Shown here: positions 22,901-33,631 of the stretch, piece after piece | Position numbering within the stretch: the stretch's first letter is position 1 | Layout: each line of letters opens with the position of its first letter | NCBI RefSeq assembly: GCF_026914185.1 | Contig: NC_070571.1 | Coordinates: forward strand, 2,914,001-2,978,000 | DNA length: 64,000 bases | Source of the DNA: Puccinia triticina | Lineage: Eukaryota > Basidiomycota > Pucciniomycetes > Pucciniales > Pucciniaceae | Reading direction: 5' to 3' | Made by a program: the position numbers and the translations under genes | Notes under the pieces: model-generated | Database searches by the model: none | Told to the model about the DNA's origin: nothing | The model's input: the letters and a program-made list of their open reading frames with translations, nothing else

Positions 22901-24049
22901 TGCTCAAGGTTTGGAGGGCATTGCTTTAAGATTTTCTCACAAATAAGATACTGGCTGAGTTCAGGTTGATAAGCTTTCAGTCTTTCTCTCTGATTACCAA
23001 ACCATTTATGGATTTTCCTCCCATCATAGGCAAAGTGATCATTCTCAAACTCTTGTTGCATTTTCCATTTCCAGTTCTCAGTGCCAAACTTGTTTCTGAT
23101 GGCATTCTTCCCCCAAGCCCAAGATTTGTTTCCATACTGGTCTCTGATGCCTAGGTACCAATTCCTTGCAGTGTCAGTCAACAAGATTGTTAATCTACTG
23201 ATTATCATGTTATCTAGCATCAAGTAGTCTCTGACCAGGATATCAGTGTTTTTAATCCAAAGTTCATGATTGTAAGGCAATTCTCCAGAGAATTTCTCCC
23301 AGTCTCCATTCTTAGGGATACCTTTCCACAATTCCTTCCTAATTTCAAAGTCTACTGCTCCATGATCAATGTAGGGGAATTCTTCTTGAGCATTTGCATC
23401 AGGAGTATTGCTTGCAGGCTTGGGGAAGTTATCTCTTGATGGTCTCTGGGGTTCAGGAGTAGGAGCAGGAGGAGGGGCTCTGTGTTCCTGTTGTTGCTCA
23501 TGGTGGACATTCTGAAAGGGATTATTGTATAAGAGATGAGGGGGTTGGTCTCTGTCATCTGGTATTATCAAGGAATCCAGCTTTGAGCTCACAGAGTTTA
23601 CTACAGAAGATATGTCACTGAATCTCCTCTTAGATTGTTCAAATCTGTTGTGCTGATTGGCATGAAGGTCATTGATCTGATTACCAATGGATGAAAGATT
23701 GTTGCTCATTTTCCCTCCAAAATCTGAAGTTGTTCAGGATTTGATCAAGCAAAAAGGGAATGAATTCATTTTTAAACAGATTAAGAATGGAATGATTCAG
23801 GACATCTTTAAAATTGCTGACACAAGATTCAAGAAGAGTACCAGGAATGGTTTCAACAGTACCAGATAATTCAGAGAGAAATTTAGAGAACAGGACTTGT
23901 AATTTTTCTTCTAGAAACAAAGGGCCATTTCTAGACATTTCAGTGTTAAGATTATTGAGGAAAAATTCTCCATTTGAAGGATCAGAGAGATTGTCAATAT
24001 CTAAACTAAGGCCTAGTGGGGAATCACTACTTAAAGAACTTTTAGGCAA
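19929..24049 (-). pseudogene. Gypsy-A2 gag capsid, protease, RT, RNase H and chromodomain, integrase deleted
   Basis: In element order: LSLDIDNLSDP segment (about 24000), capsid domain (about 23360-22870), a stop in place of Tyr near 22878, CCHC knuckle (about 22680-22630), protease LLDSGAS (near 22200), a 2-nt insertion frameshift near 22093, RT with an intact YIDD box (near 21140), and RNase H (about 20780-20320). Directly after ALPNDPG (junction near 20310) the frame continues into the post-integrase region PFLVKALHGKNAVEV and a chromodomain (about 20110-19945, YLARYKG...DEWLLE). The zinc-binding and catalytic integrase domains are missing without loss of frame. The chromodomain normally targets integration to marked chromatin. 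Without integrase the element cannot insert itself. Confidence 0.85.
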
Positions 24050-24143
24050 AGATTCATCTAATAAGGGCCTCTCCCCCTGGCTCTCCTGCGTCCATAGCCT
24101 CTCCTCACTCCTTGTGTTGCTCTCATTAGGTATTCTCCTATTT

Positions 24144-25549
24144 CTAGAACTCTCTGAGTGTCGTCCTGGGGGCGTCTCCAGTTCCTACCTGATACTCTCC
24201 AGTTGTGTTGAGGATGGGGGGGGGGGGGGGGGGTTGTGGCCTGCCAATTCTTGCGGCATTTGAGGATAAAGGTGTGGATTGTAGCCGCCAGTTTGATGAT
24301 GCGGGCTGGGGCGGAATAACTGAACCACCTCTCGCGGTATAGAAGCTGGTGGTGGCCTCACTTGGAGCGTCTGCGGCGGTGGCGGTGGCGGCAAGGGAGT
24401 TCCTTGGTAGTTCTGATTTTCTGGGCGCAGTTGAGGTTGCGGCTGTGGACAAGATTCTGAAAGATTGGAAGGGGTAGGAACCTGGAACTCCTGCGCCAAG
24501 GCTCTGTGCTGAAAACCCGTAGGCTCTGGAGTCAGCATGACTAGCAACGGCCGTTGGCTGGCGGGGTATCATTGCTAGCTGCAAAGGAGTTTGGATTTGT
24601 AGCGCGGTCGAGTTCGGCAGCACGTTTCCGTTGTTCTGATGCGTCAAAGAGACTTCTAGATTGTTGAGTTCCTCTCTGGGGATCCAATCCTGACACAGGC
24701 GTATCCCGTCATTCCTCCCAACTAGATCTATGATCATTTCTTGGGTCATTGAGGCTTGGGAGAGGAGACGCCTCATAGTTAATATGTTCTGCGCTTCTCT
24801 GGCGCGGACAAACAGGTCAAATTGTTCATTGAACATACTGATGAGGCTGGATAGCTCCTCCTCTTCCAGGATAAGGTCCATAGGTCCCAAGGACGCCTCC
24901 CGTCGAGGGCTCTGAGTGTATGGAAGGAGGGCTAGATTGCGCGGCGCTGTGGGTCTCATGCCCTCTGGGTTGATAGGCTGGGAGGGCGGTTGACTCGTCT
25001 GAGGAAGGTTCACCGTTAAATCTATCTGTTCCCTGTCAATAGGCCGTGGGACCGGTGTGGATCTGCTCGACGCTAGAGCTATAGACGTCCCTCTTGGCTG
25101 GTATAGAGCCGGAGGGATCCCGGTATCTGGGGGGAGCGGCTCCTCTTCCGGGAGCTTGAGGAAGTCCTCCTGTAGAGGTGGCAAGGCTGCTTCTAGCCCT
25201 TCGAAGCCGTTCTTTGGCGGCTGGGCTAAGGCGGTAGCGGTGGCGCAGTTCTGCAGAGAGGTCTCTGCCATTTCTGAGGTGGGGAGGCATTGTAATTACG
25301 CGTAAGAAAATGTGAGAATATAGTAGGAGAAAAAAGATTTAAAGATTTTTTTAAGATAAATACTTGAGGATTTAGATTTAGCGGAAATCCTCTTGCTTTT
25401 CCTAGTAGTAGAAGACAATTTTTTCTTGTTTTCCTTTGCGCTTGGCTTCGCTGAGGAGTTAGAAGTCCACTCGGCTATGTTAACAGGAGCTACGGTCCTT
25501 TTTCGACGAGTTTTTGGCGCTTTTGCGGTAGCAATAGGAGTCCACGCGG
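24144..25549 (-). pseudogene. Gypsy-A2 gag N-terminal part with intron, split by Gypsy-B
   Basis: Gag ATG at 25271 (MAETSLQNCATATALAQ), 375 residues to 24144. It has the same order of Pro-rich start, RAREAQNILTMRRLLSQA helix and Pro-rich tail as A1. The intron 25274-25373 (100 nt, GT-AG) separates it in phase from the upstream Lys-rich exon (25374-25549), whose 5' part lies beyond Gypsy-B at 34593-34908. A G/C homopolymer of about 20 at 24214-24233 encodes a Pro run and switches between two usable frames, so the true C-terminus is uncertain. Confidence 0.7.
25546..25549 (+). repeat. target site duplication of Gypsy-B, left copy
   Basis: GCGG, repeated at 34593-34596. A following T on both sides makes it GCGGT if the LTR is taken to start one base later. 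Confidence 0.8.
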
Positions 25550-26514
25550 TGTGGAACTACTCAAAGGGGAGAATAGAGCTTGGAAGGGAAATGGATAGCA
25601 ACAATAGTACTAATGTAAGCTATGCAAGGGTGCTGATGAGGCTGCCTTCCTGACTAATGCTGAGGGGATGAGAGTAACACTAAGAAAAAGAAGAAAAGGT
25701 GTGGCTGATTTCTGCTTGATCTTAGGAGCTAGTACTATGAGCTTAACTACTGACTACTGAGGGTAAGAGAGTTGGAGCAATGGTTGAAGGGGGGGGGGAA
25801 AGCAATGGGCAATGGTTCAATGGCAATGGGTTGATGAGAATGGGCACTTATAATTTCTGTATCTAAAATTATCTATCAATTCTGCATGAGGTACAAGTGA
25901 GGGGGGGAAGACAGTCTTATAGTAAGGAGGGATGAGCACAGACAGTGGAGGCATTCTGGCTATGGGAATAAAGGAATGTACAAATGGGGAAGAGTGATGT
26001 GAAATAGTAACAGTATGTAATGATGAGCAATGCTGAAAGGGGAATGCTGGTTATGGGAATAAAAGAATGTACTAATGGGGAAGAGTGATGAGAACATAGT
26101 AACTACTTTTAATGATGAGCACTACTGAAAGAAGTAAGCACAGATCTAATGATGTAATGTGTACAATAGGTATAGTACATAATGAGAAATGTATGTAAAG
26201 GGTTTAGGATGTGAAAGTAATTATGTAAAAGTAATGTACTGTAATGATTCAAGTAAGTTACTAATGAATTGAGTATTGTAACTAATGAAGACTGTAGGTT
26301 GTCTGTAAGTCTTATATCCTCTATAACTACTGAACCATTGAAGATAAGGGTATACTATGTATGAGTGACTATATGTGAAATTTAATGTAGAATCTGAATA
26401 TGCAATAATAATGAGGTATTTGTGAAGGGTTATGGGGAAATGTTCAATGTAATGATGAATATATGTAAAAGAAAGCAATAAAATACTACTTATGGTTTGG
26501 AATGGAGCACCACA
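25550..26514 (-). repeat. Gypsy-B 3' LTR
   Basis: TGTGGAACTACTC to GGAGCACCACA on the plus strand. A polypurine tract (GGGGGAGGA in element orientation, 26515-26523) lies directly inside. Confidence 0.93.
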
Positions 26515-28604
26515 TCCTCCCCCAACTTATTGTCTGTCCCCAGGCAATGCACCAAAGAGAAGAGTGATCCAGAAAGAGTTGAAGAATGTTGAGTCCAAGA
26601 GCCCAAAGTCAAAAGTCCAGTGTTCTTCCTCCAAAAGGTGAAATCCAAAATCCTGAGTAGTAGTCCAAATCCAGAGTCCAGTGTCCAAAGCCAAGGAGAA
26701 AGAGTCCAGTGTCCAAAGCCAAATAGAGTCCAAGTATAATCCAAGTCCAGTATATCTGAGTCCAAGGTATCCAAGTCCAATCCAAAGTCCAATAGTCCTA
26801 TGTATCCAGAGTATCCATAGTCCAGTATCCAATCCAAAGAGTCCAGTTTCCAAAAGAAGGTCCAATTATCAATGAGGGGTGAATGTTTAAGAAGATCTAA
26901 CTCTGCTGAAGGCAATATCCATGAGACAGACACATATTAGACTAAATTCCACTCTGAAGAATACAATAATTTTCCTGCCTAACTGAGGCCAATGGAAGAA
27001 TGCAATGCAATGATGATGAATGATGAGGTTGATAATTGTAATTTCTGAAGGTTGTGAATGATTTGGAGTTGAATGACTGAATTTCTGAAGTGTCTGAATA
27101 TATAATGTAAAGTTCTGTGAAGAGAATTTGAAGTCCAGGGAGGTTGATAAGCTGTCCAAAGAATATTCTTGCTCAAATTGGGTGGTTTCTGAGCTGCCAT
27201 GTGTTGGAAGAAATTGATTATAATGGTGAAGGAATGAATGATTGGATTGTTGGTTGAATAATTCCTAGAATACAGGGTGAAGATGATGAAGAAATTCCAA
27301 TATTGAGGTGGTTGGATGTCCAGTAATTGCTATGGGATGGTAAGGAATGATGATGGGTGATTGGATTGATTGATGGAGGAGTGAGTGATTCCTCCCTGGA
27401 TGAATGGCTGGGGAAAAATTTTTCCATAATTCTCCTCATCATGGGGGGGAATGAATGATTCATGGTCCCTCTTCAGTACTGGGCACTTGGAATTCACCTT
27501 TTCTACAAAAAAAAGCCTTGATTTTGTCCAGATGGGGAATGGAACATGTTTCCATCCGCGTGTACTGTCGAAAGAGGGGTCCTGATGTCTGAGCGGGGGC
27601 TCCATGCGGAAGGCGCGCGTGCGGAAAGCCAAAAAAAAGAAAGGAAATGGTCGGCCTGTATCTTCGGAACGGCTCAATGAACTTTCTTGGAGCCAAGCCC
27701 ATTCGGAAGAGCCGATTCCATAGATCAAAATGGTATATATCAATTATTTTTAAGGGTTGATTATTGATTGTGTAGGGCCGGTTTAAAGATCCAGGAAAAA
27801 TCCGCGGGCGCGCATAGTAGTAACACCGCGTAAATATAAGGCGATATGTTTTCGGGTATAACTTGGATTTCCGTCGATGAAAAGTTCTAATTCCGGGCTG
27901 ATTAGAAAGGCAAGAAGGAGGAGATGAAACGACAACCGATCATTATGAAAGATTAATTCGGCCGATGGGCAGCCGTGAACGCTGAATGAAAACCGTAAAT
28001 GAGACCGTGGAGATACTAAGGGAACTTGGAGCGAGTATAACTTTTGAACCACTCAATAGAATGAACTGGAACCGAGTTCAAATGAAAGGCAAGATCGGAA
28101 AGATTAATTCTCAAACCGGGAATGTTAATTTTGTGACCGGCCGCGTGGTTGTTGAAGTCGTTCAGAGTGTCATCATTATTTCCCGCGGTTTTCATTGTAT
28201 AGGAGTTGAAAGGAAATGAATACATGATGAAATAATTTTAAGGTGACGCCAAGGAGCTGTCCGATTAGACTCCTGAAGCTGGCAATTCGACTGGAAAAGG
28301 TTATAGGCGAAAAGAATGACGTGAAAGCGATCCAAAAGCCATCCAAGAACTAATTAAACTGGGTCAAACACCAGAGTCAACAATTAAAAGAAATAAAAGA
28401 ATAACCGCGCCAAACGTCTCTGAAGGGTAAAGGCGTCCATAATGACGTCATAAAATGAAAAAGAATGAGTATCTTATAAGTTCCAGGTCATTGGCCAACA
28501 GAAAAGTTCTGCTATAGCGTTCGATATTCGTAATGTTTGCCTCCAGCGCCATTTCCACGCCCTCATTGCCGAAAGATATCATTGAAAACTCGATAGATTA
28601 TTCG
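26515..28604 (-). other. non-coding segment replacing Gypsy-B integrase
   Basis: Occupies the place where integrase core and C-terminus should be. At 26550-26880 it is built from degenerate AGTCCA/AGTCCAA units, which create long but meaningless open frames. Elsewhere it has no similarity that I recognise to retroelement proteins. A palindromic TGACGTCA is at about 28443-28450. The origin is unknown. Confidence 0.6.
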
Positions 28605-30986
28605 TCTTGCAATTACCAGGTACTTCCATTTGCCAGCTTTGATGTGAACTGTATCCAAACTGACTCTTCCAAAGATGGTTGCTGCTCCTGTAGGTTTCTT
28701 GGGTTCCATTGGCAATTTTGAACTCCTCTTCTGGCAAGTTTCACAAGACTGGACCCACTTGGTAACACCTCTCTTGAGACCTGGCCACCAAAATCTGAGT
28801 TTAATCCTTCTGTAGGTTTCAGCAATACCTCTGTGGCCTAAGGATTCATGAAGGGAATTGAGGATGGATTTCTGAGCTGAAGGAGAGGTGACTACTATCT
28901 GGGAGAATGGTTTGTTGATCCTGTGCAAGACTCCATTGGAAAGGAAGAAGTTGGCTGATTTGTGCAAAATTTGCTTGAATTCCAGGCTGCTGCATCCTGG
29001 AGGTTTGTTCATGGTTGAAAGGTATTCCTGGAGGTGCTTCCAAATTCCTTGCTGCAAGTTACTTACCCCCTCCCCCAACTTAGCTGATGTCCCCAGAAGC
29101 AGGCCAAAAGAAGAATGTTTAGTTCCAAATCCAGGGTGAGGTTTGATCCAGGTTTCATCTTCATCAAAGCTAGGACAATCATCTTCATGAGAATCAGGGG
29201 GTCTTCTTGAAAGTCCATCAGGTAAGGTGAAAGTTTTTCCAGGAGTGTGAACAAGGTCATAGGAGAATAACTGAATAAATCCAATCCATCTGTTCATAGG
29301 GGCATTGGGAAGTGAAGGGTTGTTGATCATTCCAATAAGGCACTGGGCATCCACTCTGAGTTGAAAATGTTGGCCCCACAGTTTGGTTTGAAGTTTCTTG
29401 AGGATCTTGGCAACACCACAGAGTTCTAATTTGGATTGTGAGTACTTTGATTCCCTGGGTGAAAAGACTACTGACTCATATAACACAGGCCTATCCAATC
29501 CATCAGAATCCTGTTGAGTAAGAACAGCACCCGCAGCAATAACACTGGAGTCCACTGAGAGTTTGATTAAGCCAGCATCAGGTCCATAGTCAAATTTCTT
29601 TAGGGTGATATCAGTTCCAACAATCCTTTTAAGGTCCTCAAAGGCATCCTGGCAATCTTCAGTCCAATCCCAAGAGGAGTCCTTCCTGGTGAGTCTTCTG
29701 AGTGGAGCAGTGAGGGTTGAGTAATTTTTAATGAACATTCTAACATATACACAGATACCTAGGAATCCTCTGACATCTGAAGGAGTGGTGGGAGTTGGCC
29801 AGGTTTCAATTTTGTTGAGCTTCTTGATGGATATCCTTCTGCCTTCCTTACAAACCACATGGCCAACCAGATCCAGAGCAGGTACACAGCAAGCAAATTT
29901 CTTCCCAGAGATGGTGAGTCCAGCTTCTTCAATCCTGAAAAGAATCCTTTCCAGAGTAATGGCATATTCATAGATAAATCTTCTAATCTGGGGGTTGTCC
30001 TTTAGAGTTTCTTCATTGTACTCAGAGGTTGGTCCTTTTATACCTCCATCATCCACAAAGATTCCCATATGTTGAGGTAGTTCATCCTGGAGTATCCACA
30101 TCATTTGGGCCTGGTAAACTGCAACTGAATTGGTGGCTCCTTGGGGTAATCTGGTAAGTTGAAATCTTCCAAGGGGTGTTTCAAAGGTGGTCAAAGGTCT
30201 GGATTCTGGAGCTAATTCTCTTTCATCATATCCTCCCATGATATCACCTAGTCCATAGCAAGCCCTTCCAGTGAATGATTCAATGAGTTCCTCTGTCTTT
30301 GGTGGTAGTCCAGCGTCCTTAATGGTGACTTTGTTGAGTTTCTGAAGGTCATGTACAATTCTGAGCTTACCATCCTGCTTCTTTACACAAAATATAGGGC
30401 TGGAATAAATGGAAAAGGATTGTTCATAGAGGCCAGTGCTGAGTCTTTCCCTTACCAATTCTATAACCTGGTCTTTGATGGGTGCAGGGATTGGAATTGG
30501 TTTCTGTTGCCAAGGTTCATGGGGAATGACTGGAATAATATAAGGCTGTCCATAGGTGTGTTTAAGAAGGCCTCTTTCTGTTTCCACAAAAGCCAAAGCA
30601 CCTTGTCTAATCACAATTACCCATACCAGCAGGAGATATTCTTGAGGAGAGAGCCATCCAGGAGGTCCAAAGTTGATGAGGTCCAGCCTTTCTTGAGTAA
30701 TCTTAGAGGTAGGAGTGAATGGTGGAGGAAAGAGGCTCAAAGGAGTGAGGTAAGGATCTCTGGAGAGTGGTGGCCTTGATAATGGGGGATTGAGAGATAA
30801 TGGCATTGGTTGGTTTACTGGTTTTATTTTTTTTAGAGTTGATTTATATTTTGCTGAATGAGTGTCTACAGTTTGTTGCTTTTGGTTGTTTTCCAGGGTT
30901 GCAGTTGTAAGGGAAGGGAACTGAAAACCTGGTCTCAATCTAAAAAATTTAACAGTCCAGAATTGGAAGGTATGCTGGTTTCCCAC
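28563..30986 (-). CDS. Gypsy-B Pol: RT, RNase H and integrase zinc domain, truncated
   Basis: About 800 residues entered by -1 frameshift from gag-pro. RT blocks: VHDLQKLNKVTIKDAGLPP, the GYDERELAPESRPLTTFETP region, RLPQGATNS, and the catalytic FVDDGGIKGP (in place of YVDD). RNase H: IKLSVDSSVIAAGAVLT and related blocks. The integrase HHCC zinc domain is present (HESLGHRG...CETCQKRS), followed by LDTVHIKAGKWKYLVIAR, which contains the first catalytic Asp region. It then switches at about 28605 to unrelated RIIYRVFNDIFRQ and a stop. The second Asp and the Glu of integrase are missing, so it cannot integrate alone. Confidence 0.88.
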   Translation of the reverse strand: MGNQHTFQFWTVKFFRLRPGFQFPSLTTATLENNQKQQTVDTHSAKYKSTLKKIKPVNQPMPLSLNPPLSRPPLSRDPYLTPLSLFPPPFTPTSKITQERLDLINFGPPGWLSPQEYLLLVWVIVIRQGALAFVETERGLLKHTYGQPYIIPVIPHEPWQQKPIPIPAPIKDQVIELVRERLSTGLYEQSFSIYSSPIFCVKKQDGKLRIVHDLQKLNKVTIKDAGLPPKTEELIESFTGRACYGLGDIMGGYDERELAPESRPLTTFETPLGRFQLTRLPQGATNSVAVYQAQMMWILQDELPQHMGIFVDDGGIKGPTSEYNEETLKDNPQIRRFIYEYAITLERILFRIEEAGLTISGKKFACCVPALDLVGHVVCKEGRRISIKKLNKIETWPTPTTPSDVRGFLGICVYVRMFIKNYSTLTAPLRRLTRKDSSWDWTEDCQDAFEDLKRIVGTDITLKKFDYGPDAGLIKLSVDSSVIAAGAVLTQQDSDGLDRPVLYESVVFSPRESKYSQSKLELCGVAKILKKLQTKLWGQHFQLRVDAQCLIGMINNPSLPNAPMNRWIGFIQLFSYDLVHTPGKTFTLPDGLSRRPPDSHEDDCPSFDEDETWIKPHPGFGTKHSSFGLLLGTSAKLGEGVSNLQQGIWKHLQEYLSTMNKPPGCSSLEFKQILHKSANFFLSNGVLHRINKPFSQIVVTSPSAQKSILNSLHESLGHRGIAETYRRIKLRFWWPGLKRGVTKWVQSCETCQKRSSKLPMEPKKPTGAATIFGRVSLDTVHIKAGKWKYLVIARRIIYRVFNDIFRQ

Positions 30987-33406
30987 TTCTGATTACTGGG
31001 GAGTGTGATTGGAACCAAAAAAGTCTGACCAGCTGAATCCATGATTGAAAGTGCTTCTCCTCTGGCTCCATTGTAGTTGATGTTAGCTGAGACATCCATC
31101 AAGAAAGGCTTTCCAATAATCATCTGAACTGGTCCTTTGGCTACCCAGAAATGAACTGTCCTGACTACTTTCCCAATGGTTACCTCCACATCTTCAGCAA
31201 TTCCAAGTATATCAGTAAGGTGGCCTCCAATTCCTTTGAGCTTCATAGATTTAGCAGTGAGTACCAATCCAAGTTTATGTGCAAGAGTTTCAGGAATAAT
31301 GTTGACCATAGAGCCAGTATCCAAGAGTGCTTGATGTTTCTCTCCTCCAATAGTGATGGTGATGTATCCAAGGGGGCAAGAGTAGTGAGTAGTGGGTTGC
31401 TCCTGTGCTGGTTCTTCTCCATCCTCCATGTCTGTGAAGTTTGCTGATTTGACACCATCCAATGGGATCCTTCTGTTGGTTATCTTCTTCCTGATACAGT
31501 CAGTAACTCCTGGTGATATAGCAAAGATTTCTCCAAAGGCCAACTCCATCTTTCCTGCAGTCAACATCCTACTAGCCACTTCCTCTTCAATTCCTGGGTA
31601 CTCCTTGGCCAAAGTCTTTTCCAAATAGGTTTTCTTAACTGGTTTGTCCTTAGGTGCAGTGGTTGAATCCTTGTCCTTATCCTGGAATCTGACTTGAGGG
31701 GAGCCTTTTGAAGTAGGGGATTTGGAAGCACTAGGAGTGGGGGGCTGTGTCATGTGAAGTAAGTCCTCTGTATCCATGTCCATTAGGTCCTGTTTTTCCT
31801 TCCTGATCCTTTTGTCTGACTTGGCTGATTCCTCTTCATCCTGATCCTTAGAGTTGTTTCTGGTCCTCTTTCCAAGGTCTGCTTCATAACTATGGGTTTG
31901 ATAATAGACTGGGTCCTCCTCTAGTTGGCCAAAAGAAGATGTGAGCTTAGTTTTAGAGTACTCTTCCACTGGGGTTCTGATTGGTCTGCTTGGAATCCAG
32001 GGAATAACTGATTTGTCTGGAAGTTTGTAATCTCTTCCATCCTTGATAACAGCACCACTAGACATGTCCTGGGCAAGTTGAGAGCAGCTGTTGGTTCCAT
32101 GGGTTTCCTGATGACAATAATAGCATTTGAATGGCCAGGTCCTAGCAGGTTTGTCCATGTGGGGAGGGAGTCCTTTGCCAGCAGTGAGAGATGCAAGTTG
32201 TTTGGTAAGGAGTTCCACTTGTTTGTCCAGAGAAGTAGAAGCAGTAGGGGCAGCTCCCTGAGTAGCAGGTGTGGGTTTGGAGGTCCTAGGTGAGTTGTCC
32301 AAAGTGAATTTCTCTTCTGCCCTCCATTCAGTCCTTCTGTTGACCACTGATCTTGAGTAAACTTCCTGGTGAATGTAGGTAAGAAGAGTTTCAGTGTCTG
32401 GCAAGATATCACCTCCGTCCTTTGAGGCTAGCATTTGATTGTCCTTCATCAAGCTCCTAGTAACCCTTTGATCCAGATCCTTGTGAAGAGTTTCCAAAAG
32501 AAGGTGTCTGAATTCCTCCAGGCTGGTACTGTACCCCATTCTTACCAAGTAGTGAGTGATGGTTTCAAACTTGTTTCTGAATGTGTTGAAGGTTTCCAAG
32601 GTGCTGATTCCTCCATCCTGGGCAGATTTGTAGACTAGTTTCCTGAGATCCTCCCTGGTATATCTGACCAATGGCTGAGAGGTTCCAAACCTGGTGAGTA
32701 GCTGTTTCTTCAGGGTTTCCCAATCCAAGTTTTCATAGCCTGACATGTCTTCCACTTCATCCTTAAGGTCCAACCCTTTGATAAAAGCAATGATTTGTCC
32801 AGCCAGTTCCTTAGAGTTAGCACCATCATCTCTTCCAGCACTTTCATACCTTCTAATGAATTTCTCCACAGGCATGTTGGTTCCATCAAAGAAGAGCTCT
32901 TTGTCCATGGGTTTGATCTTTACTCCTCTGCTGACAGGATCCTGATACCTAGGCATAGCTGGTTCCTTATTTAAAAAGTGAGTGTTGGACCTGGTGGAGT
33001 GTGTTGAGTCGTCCCTTTGGCTCTGGAACCTGGGAAAACGGGGTGGTGGTGCATCTAAATCTTCTGAATCTTCTGAAGGCTGATTGGTATCTCTATATCC
33101 TGTGTATCTAGGGATACTGGAAGTCTGAGGTCCAAGTGGAGGTCTGTAAGAACTGGCGTTGACTTGTGGAGTAGAAGAACCCTGGGGATCTGGAGCATTT
33201 GAAGAAGCCTGTGGACCTGGAGCATTGGAAGAAGCCTGTGGACCTGGACCAGTAGAAGAAGGTTGGTAACCTGGACCAGTGGGAGGAACCTGAGTCTGAC
33301 CAGCATTGGAAGTGGTGGAGTCCTGAACTGCAGCATTACTGGAAGGATCCACTGGAGGGTAAAGACTGGGAGCAACATTGGTGTTGGGAGATCCTTGGGC
33401 AGACAT
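30935..33406 (-). CDS. Gypsy-B Gag-protease polyprotein
   Basis: 823 residues from ATG at 33406. The N-terminus is Pro/Ser-rich with three GPGPQASSNAP-like repeats (about 43-80). The capsid domain covers about 165-365. The CCHC knuckle is C428, C431, H436, C441. The linker is charged (about 480-600). The aspartic protease has D696-T-G in ALLDTGSMVN. It forms the virus-like particle and processes the polyprotein. The frame is intact. It ends at TGA 30935-30937, just after the slippery site, overlapping Pol by 52 nt in the -1 frame. Confidence 0.92.
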   Translation of the reverse strand: MSAQGSPNTNVAPSLYPPVDPSSNAAVQDSTTSNAGQTQVPPTGPGYQPSSTGPGPQASSNAPGPQASSNAPDPQGSSTPQVNASSYRPPLGPQTSSIPRYTGYRDTNQPSEDSEDLDAPPPRFPRFQSQRDDSTHSTRSNTHFLNKEPAMPRYQDPVSRGVKIKPMDKELFFDGTNMPVEKFIRRYESAGRDDGANSKELAGQIIAFIKGLDLKDEVEDMSGYENLDWETLKKQLLTRFGTSQPLVRYTREDLRKLVYKSAQDGGISTLETFNTFRNKFETITHYLVRMGYSTSLEEFRHLLLETLHKDLDQRVTRSLMKDNQMLASKDGGDILPDTETLLTYIHQEVYSRSVVNRRTEWRAEEKFTLDNSPRTSKPTPATQGAAPTASTSLDKQVELLTKQLASLTAGKGLPPHMDKPARTWPFKCYYCHQETHGTNSCSQLAQDMSSGAVIKDGRDYKLPDKSVIPWIPSRPIRTPVEEYSKTKLTSSFGQLEEDPVYYQTHSYEADLGKRTRNNSKDQDEEESAKSDKRIRKEKQDLMDMDTEDLLHMTQPPTPSASKSPTSKGSPQVRFQDKDKDSTTAPKDKPVKKTYLEKTLAKEYPGIEEEVASRMLTAGKMELAFGEIFAISPGVTDCIRKKITNRRIPLDGVKSANFTDMEDGEEPAQEQPTTHYSCPLGYITITIGGEKHQALLDTGSMVNIIPETLAHKLGLVLTAKSMKLKGIGGHLTDILGIAEDVEVTIGKVVRTVHFWVAKGPVQMIIGKPFLMDVSANINYNGARGEALSIMDSAGQTFLVPITLPSNQKWETSIPSNSGLLNFLD
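30941..30947 (-). promoter_or_regulatory. -1 ribosomal frameshift site U_UUU_UUA
   Basis: In the gag frame the codons are AAT TTT TTA GAT TGA. The heptamer T_TTT_TTA is in the correct register (X_XXY_YYZ) and one codon before the stop. Slipping by -1 gives TTT TTT AGA, which is the Pol frame (FFRLRPGF). This explains how Pol is made from Gag. Confidence 0.75.
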
Positions 33407-33631
33407 GATTGAAGCAGATAAGTTGAATCTAAACCTGAAGGGTGTTGAAGGTTGATAATGGAGATGCTGATAGTGTTATTGTTGGTTGAAATTAAGTCTA
33501 AAAGCAGTGAGTTGATTTATAAAGAAAGGAGTATGAGGAGTGTAGGTAAAAGTAGTATGTAGCTGATGGTAAGAGTGTTACTAGAGCTGAAGATATCTGA
33601 AGTATATAAAGGCCACTGTTGGGACACCACT
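33407..33631 (-). other. Gypsy-B leader with primer-binding site
   Basis: Short 5' untranslated region. The candidate primer site TGGTGTCCCAACAG (reverse strand, 33616-33629) begins two bases after the 5' LTR. The tRNA was not identified. Confidence 0.6.

Noticed and set aside
24213..24233. Poly-G as a programmed frameshift site in Gypsy-A2 gag
   Set aside because: A1 has no such run at the same position. More likely slippage or assembly error in a proline-coding stretch.
26490..26933. Long minus-strand open frame rich in Leu, Asp and Trp
   Set aside because: It is produced by degenerate AGTCCA repeats in the Gypsy-B interior and two frames are open at once; not a protein gene.
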